Source of the DNA: CAZTAK01 sp964611585
GTDB lineage: Bacteria; Pseudomonadota; Alphaproteobacteria; SHVP01
Assembly: GCA_964611585.1 (NCBI GenBank)
Contig: CAZTAK010000013.1
Coordinates: 1 to 53,872, forward strand
Direction of reading: 5' to 3'
Length of the DNA: 53,872 nt
A program made the position numbers and the translations under genes. Position 1 is the first letter of the stretch. Every line of letters begins with the position of its first letter. Of the stretch, positions 8,546 to 16,845 are shown piece after piece. The notes under the pieces were generated by a model that was given only the letters and a program-made list of their open reading frames with translations, was not told the DNA's origin and ran no database searches.

Positions 8546-9487
8546 TCAGTGCAGTAGCAGCTTTTTCAGAGAATCGGCGCGGTCGGCGCTTTTTACGACG
8601 TAGTGCCGCCGTTCCTCGCCGCGCCCGATGGTCATCGGCACATCGATGCCGGCGGCGCCCAGCGACCAAAGCTGGCGGAAGGTCTGACCGACGTTTTCGG
8701 CACGCACGCCGCCCAGATCGATGACCACATCGCCGGCGCGCAGGCCGGCGTGGGCGGCGGGCCCGCGCTCGGCGAGACCGGCAACCACGACCTGATCTCC
8801 GGCCTCGGCGAGATAGATACCGAGCCACGGTCGCGCCGGCACGCCGATCCGGCCATAGCCGTGGATGTCGTCGATAATCGGTTTCAAAAGGTTGATCGGG
8901 ACCGACAGGTTTCCATCGACCCGGCTTGGTGCCTCCAGCACTTCCTGGATGTACAGCGATCCGATGCCCAGCAACCGGCCGCCGCGATCGAACACGGCCG
9001 CGCCGCTCCAGTCCGGGTGAGCCGGTGCGGTGACGAGGGCCTCGTCGAGCACGTATTCCCAGGCGCCGGCAAATTCCCGCTTTGAGATGATGCGCGCCTC
9101 GGTCGCCGAGGCCACGCCCTCGCATCCCACCAGTACAACGTCGTCGCCGACGTTGCAGCCGTCCGAATCGCCGAGTGCCGCAACCGTATCGGGCAAACCG
9201 TCGAACGCCTGAATCAACCCGAATCCGGTATCGTGGTCGTAACCGACGATGTGGGCGCGCGCCGCAGCACCGGCGGCGGACACGACCCACACGGATTCGG
9301 CCTCGAGAATCAGGTAGCCGATGGTGAGGATCAGCCCGTCGCGCCGGATCAGAACGCCGCTGCCCTCGCGGTGGGTCCCGAGCAGCGGCGCGGTGAAGGC
9401 GTCATCGGGGATGATGGTCCGCACGCCGACGACCGAATCAAACGATGCGCCGGGTTCGAGCGGCGTGTCCTGCGAGCTGGGTTCCAT
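8546..9487 (-). CDS. HtrA-like trypsin-fold protein with PDZ domain, catalytic His and Asp missing
   Basis: 313 residues: a chymotrypsin-like fold (about 20-200) then a PDZ domain (about 215-305, WLGIYLAEAGDQVVV...GLRAGDVVIDLGG). No signal peptide, so cytoplasmic, unlike periplasmic Deg proteases. The normal TNxHV histidine site reads TIGYLI (55-60). The Asp site reads DHDTGFGL (84-91) where the family has DxxTDLA. The serine is kept (Ser161 in DWSGAAV). It is therefore probably a non-proteolytic PDZ/protein-binding relative. It converges on the lipoate ligase gene. Confidence 0.75.
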   Translation of the reverse strand: MEPSSQDTPLEPGASFDSVVGVRTIIPDDAFTAPLLGTHREGSGVLIRRDGLILTIGYLILEAESVWVVSAAGAAARAHIVGYDHDTGFGLIQAFDGLPDTVAALGDSDGCNVGDDVVLVGCEGVASATEARIISKREFAGAWEYVLDEALVTAPAHPDWSGAAVFDRGGRLLGIGSLYIQEVLEAPSRVDGNLSVPINLLKPIIDDIHGYGRIGVPARPWLGIYLAEAGDQVVVAGLAERGPAAHAGLRAGDVVIDLGGVRAENVGQTFRQLWSLGAAGIDVPMTIGRGEERRHYVVKSADRADSLKKLLLH

Positions 9488-9856
9488 GGTCCGCTATCGT
9501 ATCAACTTGGGCGGCTCCCCCAAAGGGGCATCGTGTCACGTCCTGCTGGAAATTTGGGCGGTCAGGCGGAGGGGCAGGGCACCTTTCCGAGGGTCTTGAA
9601 CCGCCTTGTTTCCGGCCCATCGGGCAAGATTGCTGGCCTCGTCAAGACTGTTGGCGCCGCTTTGTCCGATCAGTCCGCCGCAGGCGATTCCCCTTGAACG
9701 GAGGTTTCTCGAGAGCGGTTCCGTTTTAATCGGAACCACTCTCGCTTTTTTGTCGCTCACGGCAGCGGACCGATTGGTCCGCGCCTGCGCGAGCGCGCCG
9801 CACAAGCGGCGGGCCGCCTTGCGGCCACGGGCGATTCCAGACGAACCGGAATCGCC
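9488..9856. other. intergenic region without a credible gene
   Basis: About 370 nt between two minus-strand genes. Short open frames here show no recognisable protein and no ribosome sites. The only structure I see is the hairpin at 9711-9751, listed separately. Confidence 0.6.
9711..9751 (+). terminator. hairpin followed by a T-tract
   Basis: GAGAGCGGTTCCG pairs with CGGAACCACTCTC across an 8-nt TTTTAATC loop, with one mismatched pair, then GCTTTTTT. The shape is that of a plus-strand intrinsic terminator, although no plus-strand gene ends nearby. The same kind of GGTTCCG...CGGAACC palindrome is common as an intergenic repeat in Alphaproteobacteria, so it may be a repeat rather than a functional terminator. 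Confidence 0.5.
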
Positions 9857-11377
9857 CTAGCCACTGTATTCGCCGCGGAATTGTTCGCGCAGCTGGTATT
9901 TCAATACCTTTCCCATTGCGTTACGGGGAAGATTCGCGATGAACAGGATTTGTTTCGGGTGTTTGAAGGGCGCCAGCCGCCCCTCCAGACCGGCGAGAAT
10001 ATCGGCGGGGCCGATTTCCGGCGCGTCCGCGCGGCGCCGGACGATGGCCGTCACCGCCTCGCCCAAATCGCGATGCGGCAGACCGATCACGGCACATTCA
10101 TCGACGCCGTCGAGGGCGTCGATTTCGCGTTCGACCTCGCGCGGATAGACGTTGAGCCCGCCCGAGATAATCAAATCCTTGGCCCGGCAGGTAATGGTGA
10201 CGCGGCCGTCCGCATCCGTACGCGCGAAGTCGCCGGTGGAAAAATATCCATCGCGGAACTCGGCCTGGGTCTTTTCCGGCGCCCCCCAATAGCCTGCGAA
10301 GAGGTCCTCGCCGCGGACTTCGAGAACGCCCGTTTCGCCGGGCTCGACGGGGCTGCCGTCTTCGCGGGCGATGCGGATATCGACGCCGGGCAAGGCAAAG
10401 CCGACGGTCGTCGCGACGCGCTCACCGTCCAGCGGGTTGGTCGTAATGATGCCGGCTTCGGTCATGCCGTAGCGTTCCAATAGTGTGTGACCAGTGCGCG
10501 CCTGGAAATCCGCGAACGTCGACTCGAGCAGCGGCGCCGAACCGGATATGAACAGACGCATGGCGCCGCACGCATCCGGGCCGAAATCGGGTTCGTCCAG
10601 CAGGCGCGTATAGAATGTCGGCACCCCCATCATGACCGTGGCGCGCGGCATGCACTCGATCACCTTCCGGGCATCGAACCTCGGCAAAAAGATCATGCCG
10701 GTGCCGTTCCACAGAACGCAATTGATCGCAATAAACAGACCGTGGGTGTGATAGATCGGCAGCGCGTGCAACAGGACGTCGCCGGATTCAAAACCCCACA
10801 GGCGGTGCAAGGTGCGGGCGTGGAAAGCAAGGTTGCGATGCGTCAGCATCGCGCCTTTGGGCTGGCCGGTGGTGCCGCTGGTGTAGACAAGAGCCGCGGT
10901 ATCGTCCGGTGCCACGGGTTCGATCCCGGACCGGGCGCGTGCCTGCCAGGCCGCTTCGGCCAGACTGCCGCCGCCGCTTTGGTCGAGAGTCAATATGTGC
11001 GTACCTTGCGGCGCCAGCGCCCGTATTTCGGCTTCGCGCGCGGGGTCGCAAACGATCAGCGCAGGCGTTGCGTTGCCAATGAAATACATTAACTCGCCGC
11101 GGGCGTAAGCCGTGTTCAGCGGCAGGTAGATGAATCCGCCCTTGAGGCAGGCGAGATAGAGGAATACCGAATCGGGGGACTTCGCGACCTGCACCGCGAC
11201 CCGGTCGCCCGGTGTGAGGCCGAGCGAATCCATTGCCGCCGCCATGCGGCCGGCCCGGTCTTCGAGAACGGCATAGGACAACGTGTGCCCGTTCTCCGAT
11301 TCGATAAAGGTGCGGTTCCGGTCGGCCGGAAACCGTGCCTCGATCTGCGCATACAGATTATCGTTGCGGTTTTTCAT
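9857..11377 (-). CDS. matB: AMP-forming acyl-CoA ligase, malonyl-CoA synthetase (MatB) type
   Basis: 506 residues from the chosen ATG (NRNDNLYAQIEARFP follows MK), the usual length for MatB; an upstream in-frame ATG (11441-11443) would add 22 unlikely residues. The adenylation signature YTSGTTGQPKG lies at residues 165-175, and the C-terminal catalytic lysine is at about Lys490 (AMGKVLKYQ). It would activate malonate or a methylmalonate-type acid with ATP and CoA in the cytoplasm. The neighbouring TRAP transporter could import the acid. Substrate assignment is by overall resemblance only; other short dicarboxylic acids are possible. Confidence 0.75.
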   Translation of the reverse strand: MKNRNDNLYAQIEARFPADRNRTFIESENGHTLSYAVLEDRAGRMAAAMDSLGLTPGDRVAVQVAKSPDSVFLYLACLKGGFIYLPLNTAYARGELMYFIGNATPALIVCDPAREAEIRALAPQGTHILTLDQSGGGSLAEAAWQARARSGIEPVAPDDTAALVYTSGTTGQPKGAMLTHRNLAFHARTLHRLWGFESGDVLLHALPIYHTHGLFIAINCVLWNGTGMIFLPRFDARKVIECMPRATVMMGVPTFYTRLLDEPDFGPDACGAMRLFISGSAPLLESTFADFQARTGHTLLERYGMTEAGIITTNPLDGERVATTVGFALPGVDIRIAREDGSPVEPGETGVLEVRGEDLFAGYWGAPEKTQAEFRDGYFSTGDFARTDADGRVTITCRAKDLIISGGLNVYPREVEREIDALDGVDECAVIGLPHRDLGEAVTAIVRRRADAPEIGPADILAGLEGRLAPFKHPKQILFIANLPRNAMGKVLKYQLREQFRGEYSG

Positions 11378-11467
11378 CGCCCCGGACTCGAACATTGGCA
11401 GGCGCAATCGGATCGGCACTTTGGTAGGATCGCCGCCGGGCACTCTTGGCGCAGGGGATTGCCAACA

Positions 11468-12334
11468 ATGCGGCTGGTATCATTCAACAAGGCTTCTGGG
11501 TTCACGCTCGGCGTGCGGCTTGATGACGAGGTGGTGGACTTGTCCGTTGCAGCGCCGGACGGCCCGCAGGACCTTCTTGCTGTTATAGCCGGAGGGGCGG
11601 TTGCGTTCCAGACGGTTGAGGCGGCCGCCGCGGCCGCCGGTCCCCAGGCGCGCGTCCCCTTCGAGGGCCTGGAGTTCGGATTGCCCATCCCGAGCCCGCC
11701 GAAAATTCTCTGTCTCGGTCTCAACTACGCCGATCATGCTGCCGAAGGGGGGGTGGAACCACCGTCCTATCCGACGGTATTCATGCGCGGCCGCACCAGC
11801 CTGGTGGCCCACAGGAATCCCATCGTGCGTCCGCGAATCTCCGACAAGCTCGATTACGAGGCGGAACTGGTGGCGGTGATCGGCACGCGCATTCGTCACG
11901 CGAGCGAGGCGAACGCGCTCGGCGCGGTCGCCGGTTATTCGAACTTCAACGATGCCTCGATCCGCGACTACCAGAGAAAGACACCGCAATGGACGGTCGG
12001 CAAGAACTTCGATTCGACCGGCGGATTCGGGCCCGAGTTCGTGACCGCCGACGAGCTGCCGCCGGGCGCCTCGGGTCTCGATATCTGCTCGCGCCTCAAT
12101 GGCGAGGTCATGCAGCAGGCGAACACCCGCGATATGATCTTCCCGGTCGCCAAAACTATCGAATTGCTCAGCGCCTGCATGACGCTCGAGCCTGGCGATC
12201 TGCTGGTAATGGGAACACCCGCGGGCGTCGGTTTTGCGCGCAATCCACCGCTATGGATGAAGGACGGCGATACCATCGAAGTCGAAATCGAGGGTATCGG
12301 CATCTTGAGCAACCCGATCAAGGACGAATCCTGA
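11468..12334 (+). CDS. fumarylacetoacetate hydrolase (FAH) family protein
   Basis: 288 residues. The family core is clear: KILCLGLNYADHAAE (about 77-91), the metal-binding acid pair in DYEAELVAVIG, YSNFNDASIRDYQ, and the C-terminal GTPAGVGFA segment. Members are Mg2+-dependent hydrolases or decarboxylases of acylpyruvates and 2-oxo-dienoates in aromatic catabolism (for example HpcE and YcgM). The start was placed at ATG 11468, where family homology begins, rather than further upstream in the same frame. It is divergent from the matB-like gene with about 90 nt between, so that gap probably holds promoters for both. Confidence 0.85.
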   Translation: MRLVSFNKASGFTLGVRLDDEVVDLSVAAPDGPQDLLAVIAGGAVAFQTVEAAAAAAGPQARVPFEGLEFGLPIPSPPKILCLGLNYADHAAEGGVEPPSYPTVFMRGRTSLVAHRNPIVRPRISDKLDYEAELVAVIGTRIRHASEANALGAVAGYSNFNDASIRDYQRKTPQWTVGKNFDSTGGFGPEFVTADELPPGASGLDICSRLNGEVMQQANTRDMIFPVAKTIELLSACMTLEPGDLLVMGTPAGVGFARNPPLWMKDGDTIEVEIEGIGILSNPIKDES

Positions 12335-12383
12335 CCCGCGTGCCGGGCCGAACGCCCGCGCCGGAATCCGCAGGCGGCCCCGA

Positions 12384-12872
12384 CTACAGGTTCAGTTCAG
12401 TCGCGCTGACCAGAACCGCGTCGCGGTCGGCATAGATCCAGTCGCCCGGCCTGATTGCGGCGCCGCCGAACGATACCGGGATGCCGGTGGCGCCCCCAAG
12501 CAGTTCGGCGCCTGAGCGCCGCGCCGTGGTTCCGAGCGCTTTGACGCCGAAATCGAGAGCGTCGATCTGCGGCGTGTCGCGGATCACCCCGAACACCACC
12601 GCGCCGGCCCAACCGTTTCCGGCGAGGCCCGCCGCCAACATGTCGCCCATCAACGCAACCCGCATCGATCCCCCGCCGTCGACCACCAGCACCCGGCCCT
12701 GCCCGGCGGTTTCGGAAAGGGCTTTGACCAGCCGGTGGTCCTCGAAACACTTGACCGTCTCGCACGGCCCGAAGAATTCCTCGCGCTGGCCAAAGCCCCG
12801 GAACTGGGCCTCGACCACGGCAACGCTGCCTACGTTGGCATCGAAGAGATCGGGTGTGACAATCTTCGGCAC
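12384..12872 (-). CDS. RraA-like protein (RraA / HMG aldolase superfamily)
   Basis: 162 residues with the RraA fold signature: VVDGGGSMRVALMGD, then GVIRDTPQI with the Arg-Asp pair used for metal and substrate binding in 4-hydroxy-4-methyl-2-oxoglutarate/oxaloacetate aldolases. Length is that of short RraA proteins (about 160). Two functions are known in the family: inhibition of RNase E, and class II pyruvate aldolase activity. The setting next to an FAH hydrolase and a TRAP acid transporter favours a metabolic role, but sequence alone does not decide. Confidence 0.8.
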   Translation of the reverse strand: MPKIVTPDLFDANVGSVAVVEAQFRGFGQREEFFGPCETVKCFEDHRLVKALSETAGQGRVLVVDGGGSMRVALMGDMLAAGLAGNGWAGAVVFGVIRDTPQIDALDFGVKALGTTARRSGAELLGGATGIPVSFGGAAIRPGDWIYADRDAVLVSATELNL

Positions 12873-12915
12873 GGCGGCCCCATTTACGTCGTGGCGGGTT
12901 CAGGCCTGGGCCCGG

Positions 12916-14226
12916 TCAACCGCCTAAACCGACAGCACGCGGAATCGCCATGGTGATGTCGGGCCAAAATGCGACCATCAACAGAACGAGGATCTCGGCG
13001 GCGAGGAACGGAAGCACGGCAAGCGACGTCCGTTCCAGCGTCGTTCGCGCTATTGGCGCCGTTATGAACAAAAGCAATCCCAAGGGCGGCGTTATCAGGC
13101 CCAGCAACAGTCCGATCATCAGGAAAATACCGAACTGGATGTCGGTCATGCCGAGGCCAAGCTCCGACGTGGCCAGTGGCATCAAGAGCGGCCCCAGGAT
13201 GATCATGTTGGCCACCGCATCCATGAAGGTTCCCATCACCAGGAAGAAGGCGACGATGAGCAGGACGAGCAGCACCCTGTTATCGGTCAGTCCCACCATG
13301 AATTCCAGAATCTCTTGCGGAATTCGGTAGAAGACCATAATGCGGCTGAAGACCAGCGCGGCTGCGACAACGATCAACGCGGACGCCGTGACCCTCGCCG
13401 TCGCAATCAGGGCATCCCGGAAAATGGCGAGATTGAGGGTGCGGTACAGGAACACGCCGAGCAGCGCGGTATACGCCGCCGCCACGGCGCCACCTTCGGT
13501 GGGGGTGAAGGTGCCGCTCAAAATGCCGCCGAGCAGAACAACCGGAATCATCAGCGCCGGGAACGCCCGCAATCCGTTCCGCATTACGACGGCGGGTTTC
13601 TCCATCTTGTGCATTTCACCATAGTCGCGCCGGCGACTGATGAAATAAGCGACGATCATGAGGAACAGGCCGACGAGAACACCGGGGATCAGGCCGCCGG
13701 CAAACATGCCGCCAATCGAAATCTGCAACTGCGCGCCGATGATGATCATCACAGTCGAGGGCGGAATAATGGCGCCGATCACCGCGCTGGCCGCGGTCAC
13801 GGCGGCCGAAAAGTCGCGTGGATATTTCTCACGGACCATGGCGGGAATCAGAATTGGCCCGAGCGATGCCGCGTCGGCAATCACCGAACCCGATATGCCG
13901 GCAAAAAACATCGAGGTGACGATATTGACGTGAGCGAGCCCGCCCTTGATCCATCCCACCAGAGCCGCCGCGAAATCAACGAGTTTTTCAGTCAGGTCAA
14001 GACGGTTCAGAAGCTCACCGGTGAGAACGAACATCGGCAGCGCCAGCAGCGCGAACTGGCTGACCGCAGTAAACATCTCGGTCACAATAATAAGCGGCGG
14101 GATGGTGACGCCCGGCGCAAACAGCAAGAACACCATGCAGCCGATTCCGAGGCTGAACGCCACCGGAACCCCCATGACGAGGAGTACCGCAAACGGGAGA
14201 AATAGATAGGGCCCGACGAGTTCCAT
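12916..14226 (-). CDS. dctM: TRAP transporter large permease (DctM family)
   Basis: 436 residues, nearly all in hydrophobic helices (about 12). Typical DctM segments are present, such as FAGISGSVIADAASLGPI and AASAVIGAIIPPSTVMIIIG. It is the Na+-coupled channel subunit of a tripartite periplasmic-protein-dependent transporter in the inner membrane. It sits third in a dctP-dctQ-dctM transcription unit, 35 nt after dctQ. The substrate is probably a carboxylic acid, judged from the family and from the CoA-ligase and FAH genes beside it. Confidence 0.92.
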   Translation of the reverse strand: MELVGPYLFLPFAVLLVMGVPVAFSLGIGCMVFLLFAPGVTIPPLIIVTEMFTAVSQFALLALPMFVLTGELLNRLDLTEKLVDFAAALVGWIKGGLAHVNIVTSMFFAGISGSVIADAASLGPILIPAMVREKYPRDFSAAVTAASAVIGAIIPPSTVMIIIGAQLQISIGGMFAGGLIPGVLVGLFLMIVAYFISRRRDYGEMHKMEKPAVVMRNGLRAFPALMIPVVLLGGILSGTFTPTEGGAVAAAYTALLGVFLYRTLNLAIFRDALIATARVTASALIVVAAALVFSRIMVFYRIPQEILEFMVGLTDNRVLLVLLIVAFFLVMGTFMDAVANMIILGPLLMPLATSELGLGMTDIQFGIFLMIGLLLGLITPPLGLLLFITAPIARTTLERTSLAVLPFLAAEILVLLMVAFWPDITMAIPRAVGLGG

Positions 14227-14261
14227 GCCTCTGTCCTAATAGGGTCGGTCGCCCGGTCTCG

Positions 14262-14786
14262 TCATTCGACGCCGGTGATGCCGCGGTCTTCGGACGGGCC
14301 GAGATCACCCCGGCCGAGAGCGAGAAAGTCCTTGATCAGCGAGTTGACGGCAATAACCAGCATCATGACGGCGCCCACCGGAACAGACAGTTTCGCCCAG
14401 CGTGATGAAAACGGCAGGCTCGGTGCCTTACCGTGAAAGGTGCCGTTGAAAACCTCGATTCCGTACCAAACAACCGAAACAAGAAAAATAATCGAAAGAA
14501 TCTTCGCAGCCAGCATGACCAAAAGTCGTGCCCGCGGCGGCAAGAGATCGACGAAGGTCGGTATGCCGATGTGGTTCCAACCCCGCATCAGAATTACCGA
14601 GCCGACAAAAACAACCCAGGCCAGGCCGACAACGCTGAGTTCTTCCGGCCATTGGAGTGAATGGTTGATGACCTTCCGGAAAAAGACCTGGGTCAGCATG
14701 ATCGCGGCGATTGCAGCGATCAGAAGCGCTGAAATGTAGCGGGCAGCCGCATCGATCGCGACAACGATTCGCTCGAACGCAGGCAT
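14262..14786 (-). CDS. dctQ: TRAP transporter small permease (DctQ family)
   Basis: 174 residues with four predicted membrane helices and the DctQ pattern (LTQVFFRKVINHSLQWPEELSVV near residues 30-52). It forms the membrane domain with DctM. The C-terminal tail is longer than usual and polar (LGRGDLGPSEDRGITGVE). It lies between the binding-protein gene and dctM in the same direction, and a strong hairpin separates it from dctP. Confidence 0.9.
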   Translation of the reverse strand: MPAFERIVVAIDAAARYISALLIAAIAAIMLTQVFFRKVINHSLQWPEELSVVGLAWVVFVGSVILMRGWNHIGIPTFVDLLPPRARLLVMLAAKILSIIFLVSVVWYGIEVFNGTFHGKAPSLPFSSRWAKLSVPVGAVMMLVIAVNSLIKDFLALGRGDLGPSEDRGITGVE

Positions 14787-14829
14787 TGCAGTGAGGTTCG
14801 GTTAATATTTCGCGGCAAACGAATGAGCA

Positions 14830-14856
14830 ACGGCTCCCCAAAGTTTGGGGAGCCGT
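14830..14856 (-). terminator. dctP-dctQ intergenic hairpin
   Basis: A perfect 13-bp inverted repeat with a single central base (ACGGCTCCCCAAA-G-TTTGGGGAGCCGT) lies 18 nt past the dctP stop. It has no T-tract in either direction. Such hairpins after binding-protein genes commonly stabilise the upstream message or partly attenuate transcription, giving more DctP than permease. Confidence 0.6.
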
Positions 14857-14874
14857 CAACTCAATACTCAAACC

Positions 14875-15930
14875 TTAGGCGCTCCGCAGCGCGACAGTGG
14901 CGTCGATAACGGATTTATCGATGCCGGCGCCGGCGCCGGACCAGACCGCTTCGCCGCCCTTTCTCCATTTGGCCATTTCGGCGGCCGAGGGCGAGTAGAT
15001 TTCTTTGCCTTCTTCGCGAAGCTTGCCCTTGAAGAACTCTTCGAGCCCCTCGTCCTTTGCGTTGGCAATGTCCGCTGCTTCCTGCGCCGCCAGCAAGAAC
15101 GGCTTCTGGATGTCTTCCGGCATGGCATTCCAGGTATTGATGTTCATCACCTGGAGCTGAACCGAAAACGCAGCGTCGGTTTCGGTGGCGTACTTGAGCA
15201 CTTCGTACATCTTGAACAGGTAGCACCAGATCGGTTGAACGTGGAAGCCATCGACCACACCCTGCTGGATCGCCGTGTAGGTTTCGGTCCAAGGAATCGG
15301 GGTCGGATTGCCGCCCCAGTTCTTGATCATTTCGATGTAGAGGGGCGATCCCGTCGAACGGAATTTGAGGCCTTGTACGTCCGCAGGCGATTGCAGCGGC
15401 CGCACATTGTTCCACAAGAGGCGGAAACCACCGGCGCCAACCGGCGGCAGAACCTTGATCGGGACGTTGGCTTCAAAAACCTTGGCTTGTCCCGCCCAGA
15501 CGTTCGATTTGAACAAGCGATTGGCCATATCCCAATCGGTAATGATGTAGGGCAGATCGACAAAACTGAACGCATCGTGGAATCGGGAAAACTGCGACGT
15601 CGCGTTGCTGGTAATGTCGATGAACCCGGTCTGCACAGCTTCCAATTGCGACAGGTCGGTGCCCAGCGTCGAGGACGGGTGAATCTGGATATCGACTTCG
15701 ACATCGTACTTTTCGCGCAAGATCTGGGGAATCAGGCGAATCGAAATGTCCGAAGGGTCGCCTTCCTTGGCGTTGAGGCCGGCGACGATGGGTTTCAGGA
15801 ACCGCTTCGCCTCCGCCGACCGCGTGATGGCCGGAAAGCCCATTACCGCCGCGCCGGCGACGGCGGCCCCGGTGGTCTTCAGTGCGGTGCGGCGGCTGAC
15901 ACCCCGCCCATTGGTCTTGATGGTCGACAT
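14875..15930 (-). CDS. dctP: TRAP transporter substrate-binding protein (DctP family), Tat-exported
   Basis: 351 residues from the ATG at 15928-15930, preceded by a strong GGGAGGATTT ribosome site; the longer upstream reading is rejected. The N-terminus is a twin-arginine signal (VSRRTALKTTGAAVAGAAVMGF), so the protein is exported folded. The mature part has DctP family features (QLEAVQTGFIDITSN, GFRLLWNNVRPLQSPADVQGLKFR). It is the periplasmic receptor that delivers an organic acid to DctQM. It is the first gene of the TRAP operon and reads away from the racemase-like genes upstream on the same strand. Confidence 0.92.
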   Translation of the reverse strand: MSTIKTNGRGVSRRTALKTTGAAVAGAAVMGFPAITRSAEAKRFLKPIVAGLNAKEGDPSDISIRLIPQILREKYDVEVDIQIHPSSTLGTDLSQLEAVQTGFIDITSNATSQFSRFHDAFSFVDLPYIITDWDMANRLFKSNVWAGQAKVFEANVPIKVLPPVGAGGFRLLWNNVRPLQSPADVQGLKFRSTGSPLYIEMIKNWGGNPTPIPWTETYTAIQQGVVDGFHVQPIWCYLFKMYEVLKYATETDAAFSVQLQVMNINTWNAMPEDIQKPFLLAAQEAADIANAKDEGLEEFFKGKLREEGKEIYSPSAAEMAKWRKGGEAVWSGAGAGIDKSVIDATVALRSA

Positions 15931-16071
15931 AAATCCTCCCTGTTGGCGCCAAATAATTTTGTTCGTAGCGGCCCGCACGGTGGCTCCGCGCGCGGGCTGA
16001 TTACACGCGATCAGAGGCGCAAAGGCAATGCCTTTTCGCAAGCCGCCGGGCGCCCCGGGACTGTGCCGCCG

Positions 16072-16836
16072 CTAGCTGCTATTCAAAGACTTGGCCGCCG
16101 CCTGCATGGTGTGAATCATATCGGCGTGATCGACTATGGGTTTCGGATAGGGTTGGCGGCTGTGGCTGAGCCCGAGATCGAGAACCGATTCGACAAGCTT
16201 GTACGTCAGCGGTCCGGGATTGATGATCGGCACCGGCAACCGTGCGCTCAGATATTGATGGGCCTGATACATGGTGGTCGAGCCGAGACAGATGACGTCG
16301 GCGCCCTTTTCGATGGCGCGTTCGCAGGCGGCCTGCATCCGCGGGAAAGTTTCGTCTTCCTTGCCGGCCATGAGGTTCTTGTAGTCGGGCGGCACGTCGT
16401 AGTTTTCGATTGCGGCACAGAACGGGGCGAGCCCCAGCGCGGCCACGAATTTCCGGGTGCGGATGACGGCCGGCTCCCACTGGGCCAGCATGGCGAACTT
16501 GCTGCCGAGCGTAAGCGCGAACAGCATCGAGGCCTTGCCCGGAGAAATCACCGGAATGTCGAGCACCGAGCGCAACGCATCCAGCCCTGAATCGCTCATC
16601 GTATCGATGCAGAGCGCGTCGTAGCCGTCGGTTTCCGCCGACAGGCCCGCCTCGAGGATGGCCAAATCCATCATCACGAAGTCCTGCGGGCTCATGAACA
16701 TGTCCGGTCCCGCGGTCACGGGCCGGAAATCGAACTCGATGTCGGGGCCGAGTTTGACCGTCTCGACCTGGGCGCGCCGGTTGGCGACGCCCGATTCGTC
16801 CATCGCGAAGGGGACAAGCACCAGGGCGTTACGCAT
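16072..16836 (-). CDS. Asp/Glu/hydantoin racemase-family protein lacking both usual cysteines (copy 2)
   Basis: 254 residues with the racemase fold pattern. At the first active-site loop, where hydantoin racemases have IACFGDPGL, this protein has IDTMSDSGL (77-85), so the Cys position is Thr. At the second loop, where LGC is expected, it has LGSTTM (184-189), so Cys is Ser. It is a close paralogue of the gene just upstream (16846-17622), 9 nt away and on the same strand. The altered loops are shared by both, which argues against random decay and for a different chemistry. It could act in the acid-catabolism cluster with the TRAP transporter. Confidence 0.75.
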   Translation of the reverse strand: MRNALVLVPFAMDESGVANRRAQVETVKLGPDIEFDFRPVTAGPDMFMSPQDFVMMDLAILEAGLSAETDGYDALCIDTMSDSGLDALRSVLDIPVISPGKASMLFALTLGSKFAMLAQWEPAVIRTRKFVAALGLAPFCAAIENYDVPPDYKNLMAGKEDETFPRMQAACERAIEKGADVICLGSTTMYQAHQYLSARLPVPIINPGPLTYKLVESVLDLGLSHSRQPYPKPIVDHADMIHTMQAAAKSLNSS

Positions 16837-16845
16837 CGCCCGGCC

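Noticed and set aside
11285..11467. 61-codon upstream extension of the FAH-family gene
   Set aside because: It overlaps the 5' part of the divergent matB-like gene and adds no family sequence; FAH homology begins at ATG 11468.
14845..16590. 581-codon plus-strand open frame over dctP and a racemase-like gene
   Set aside because: The minus strand carries convincing genes with strong ribosome sites and a Tat signal; the plus-strand translation resembles no protein.
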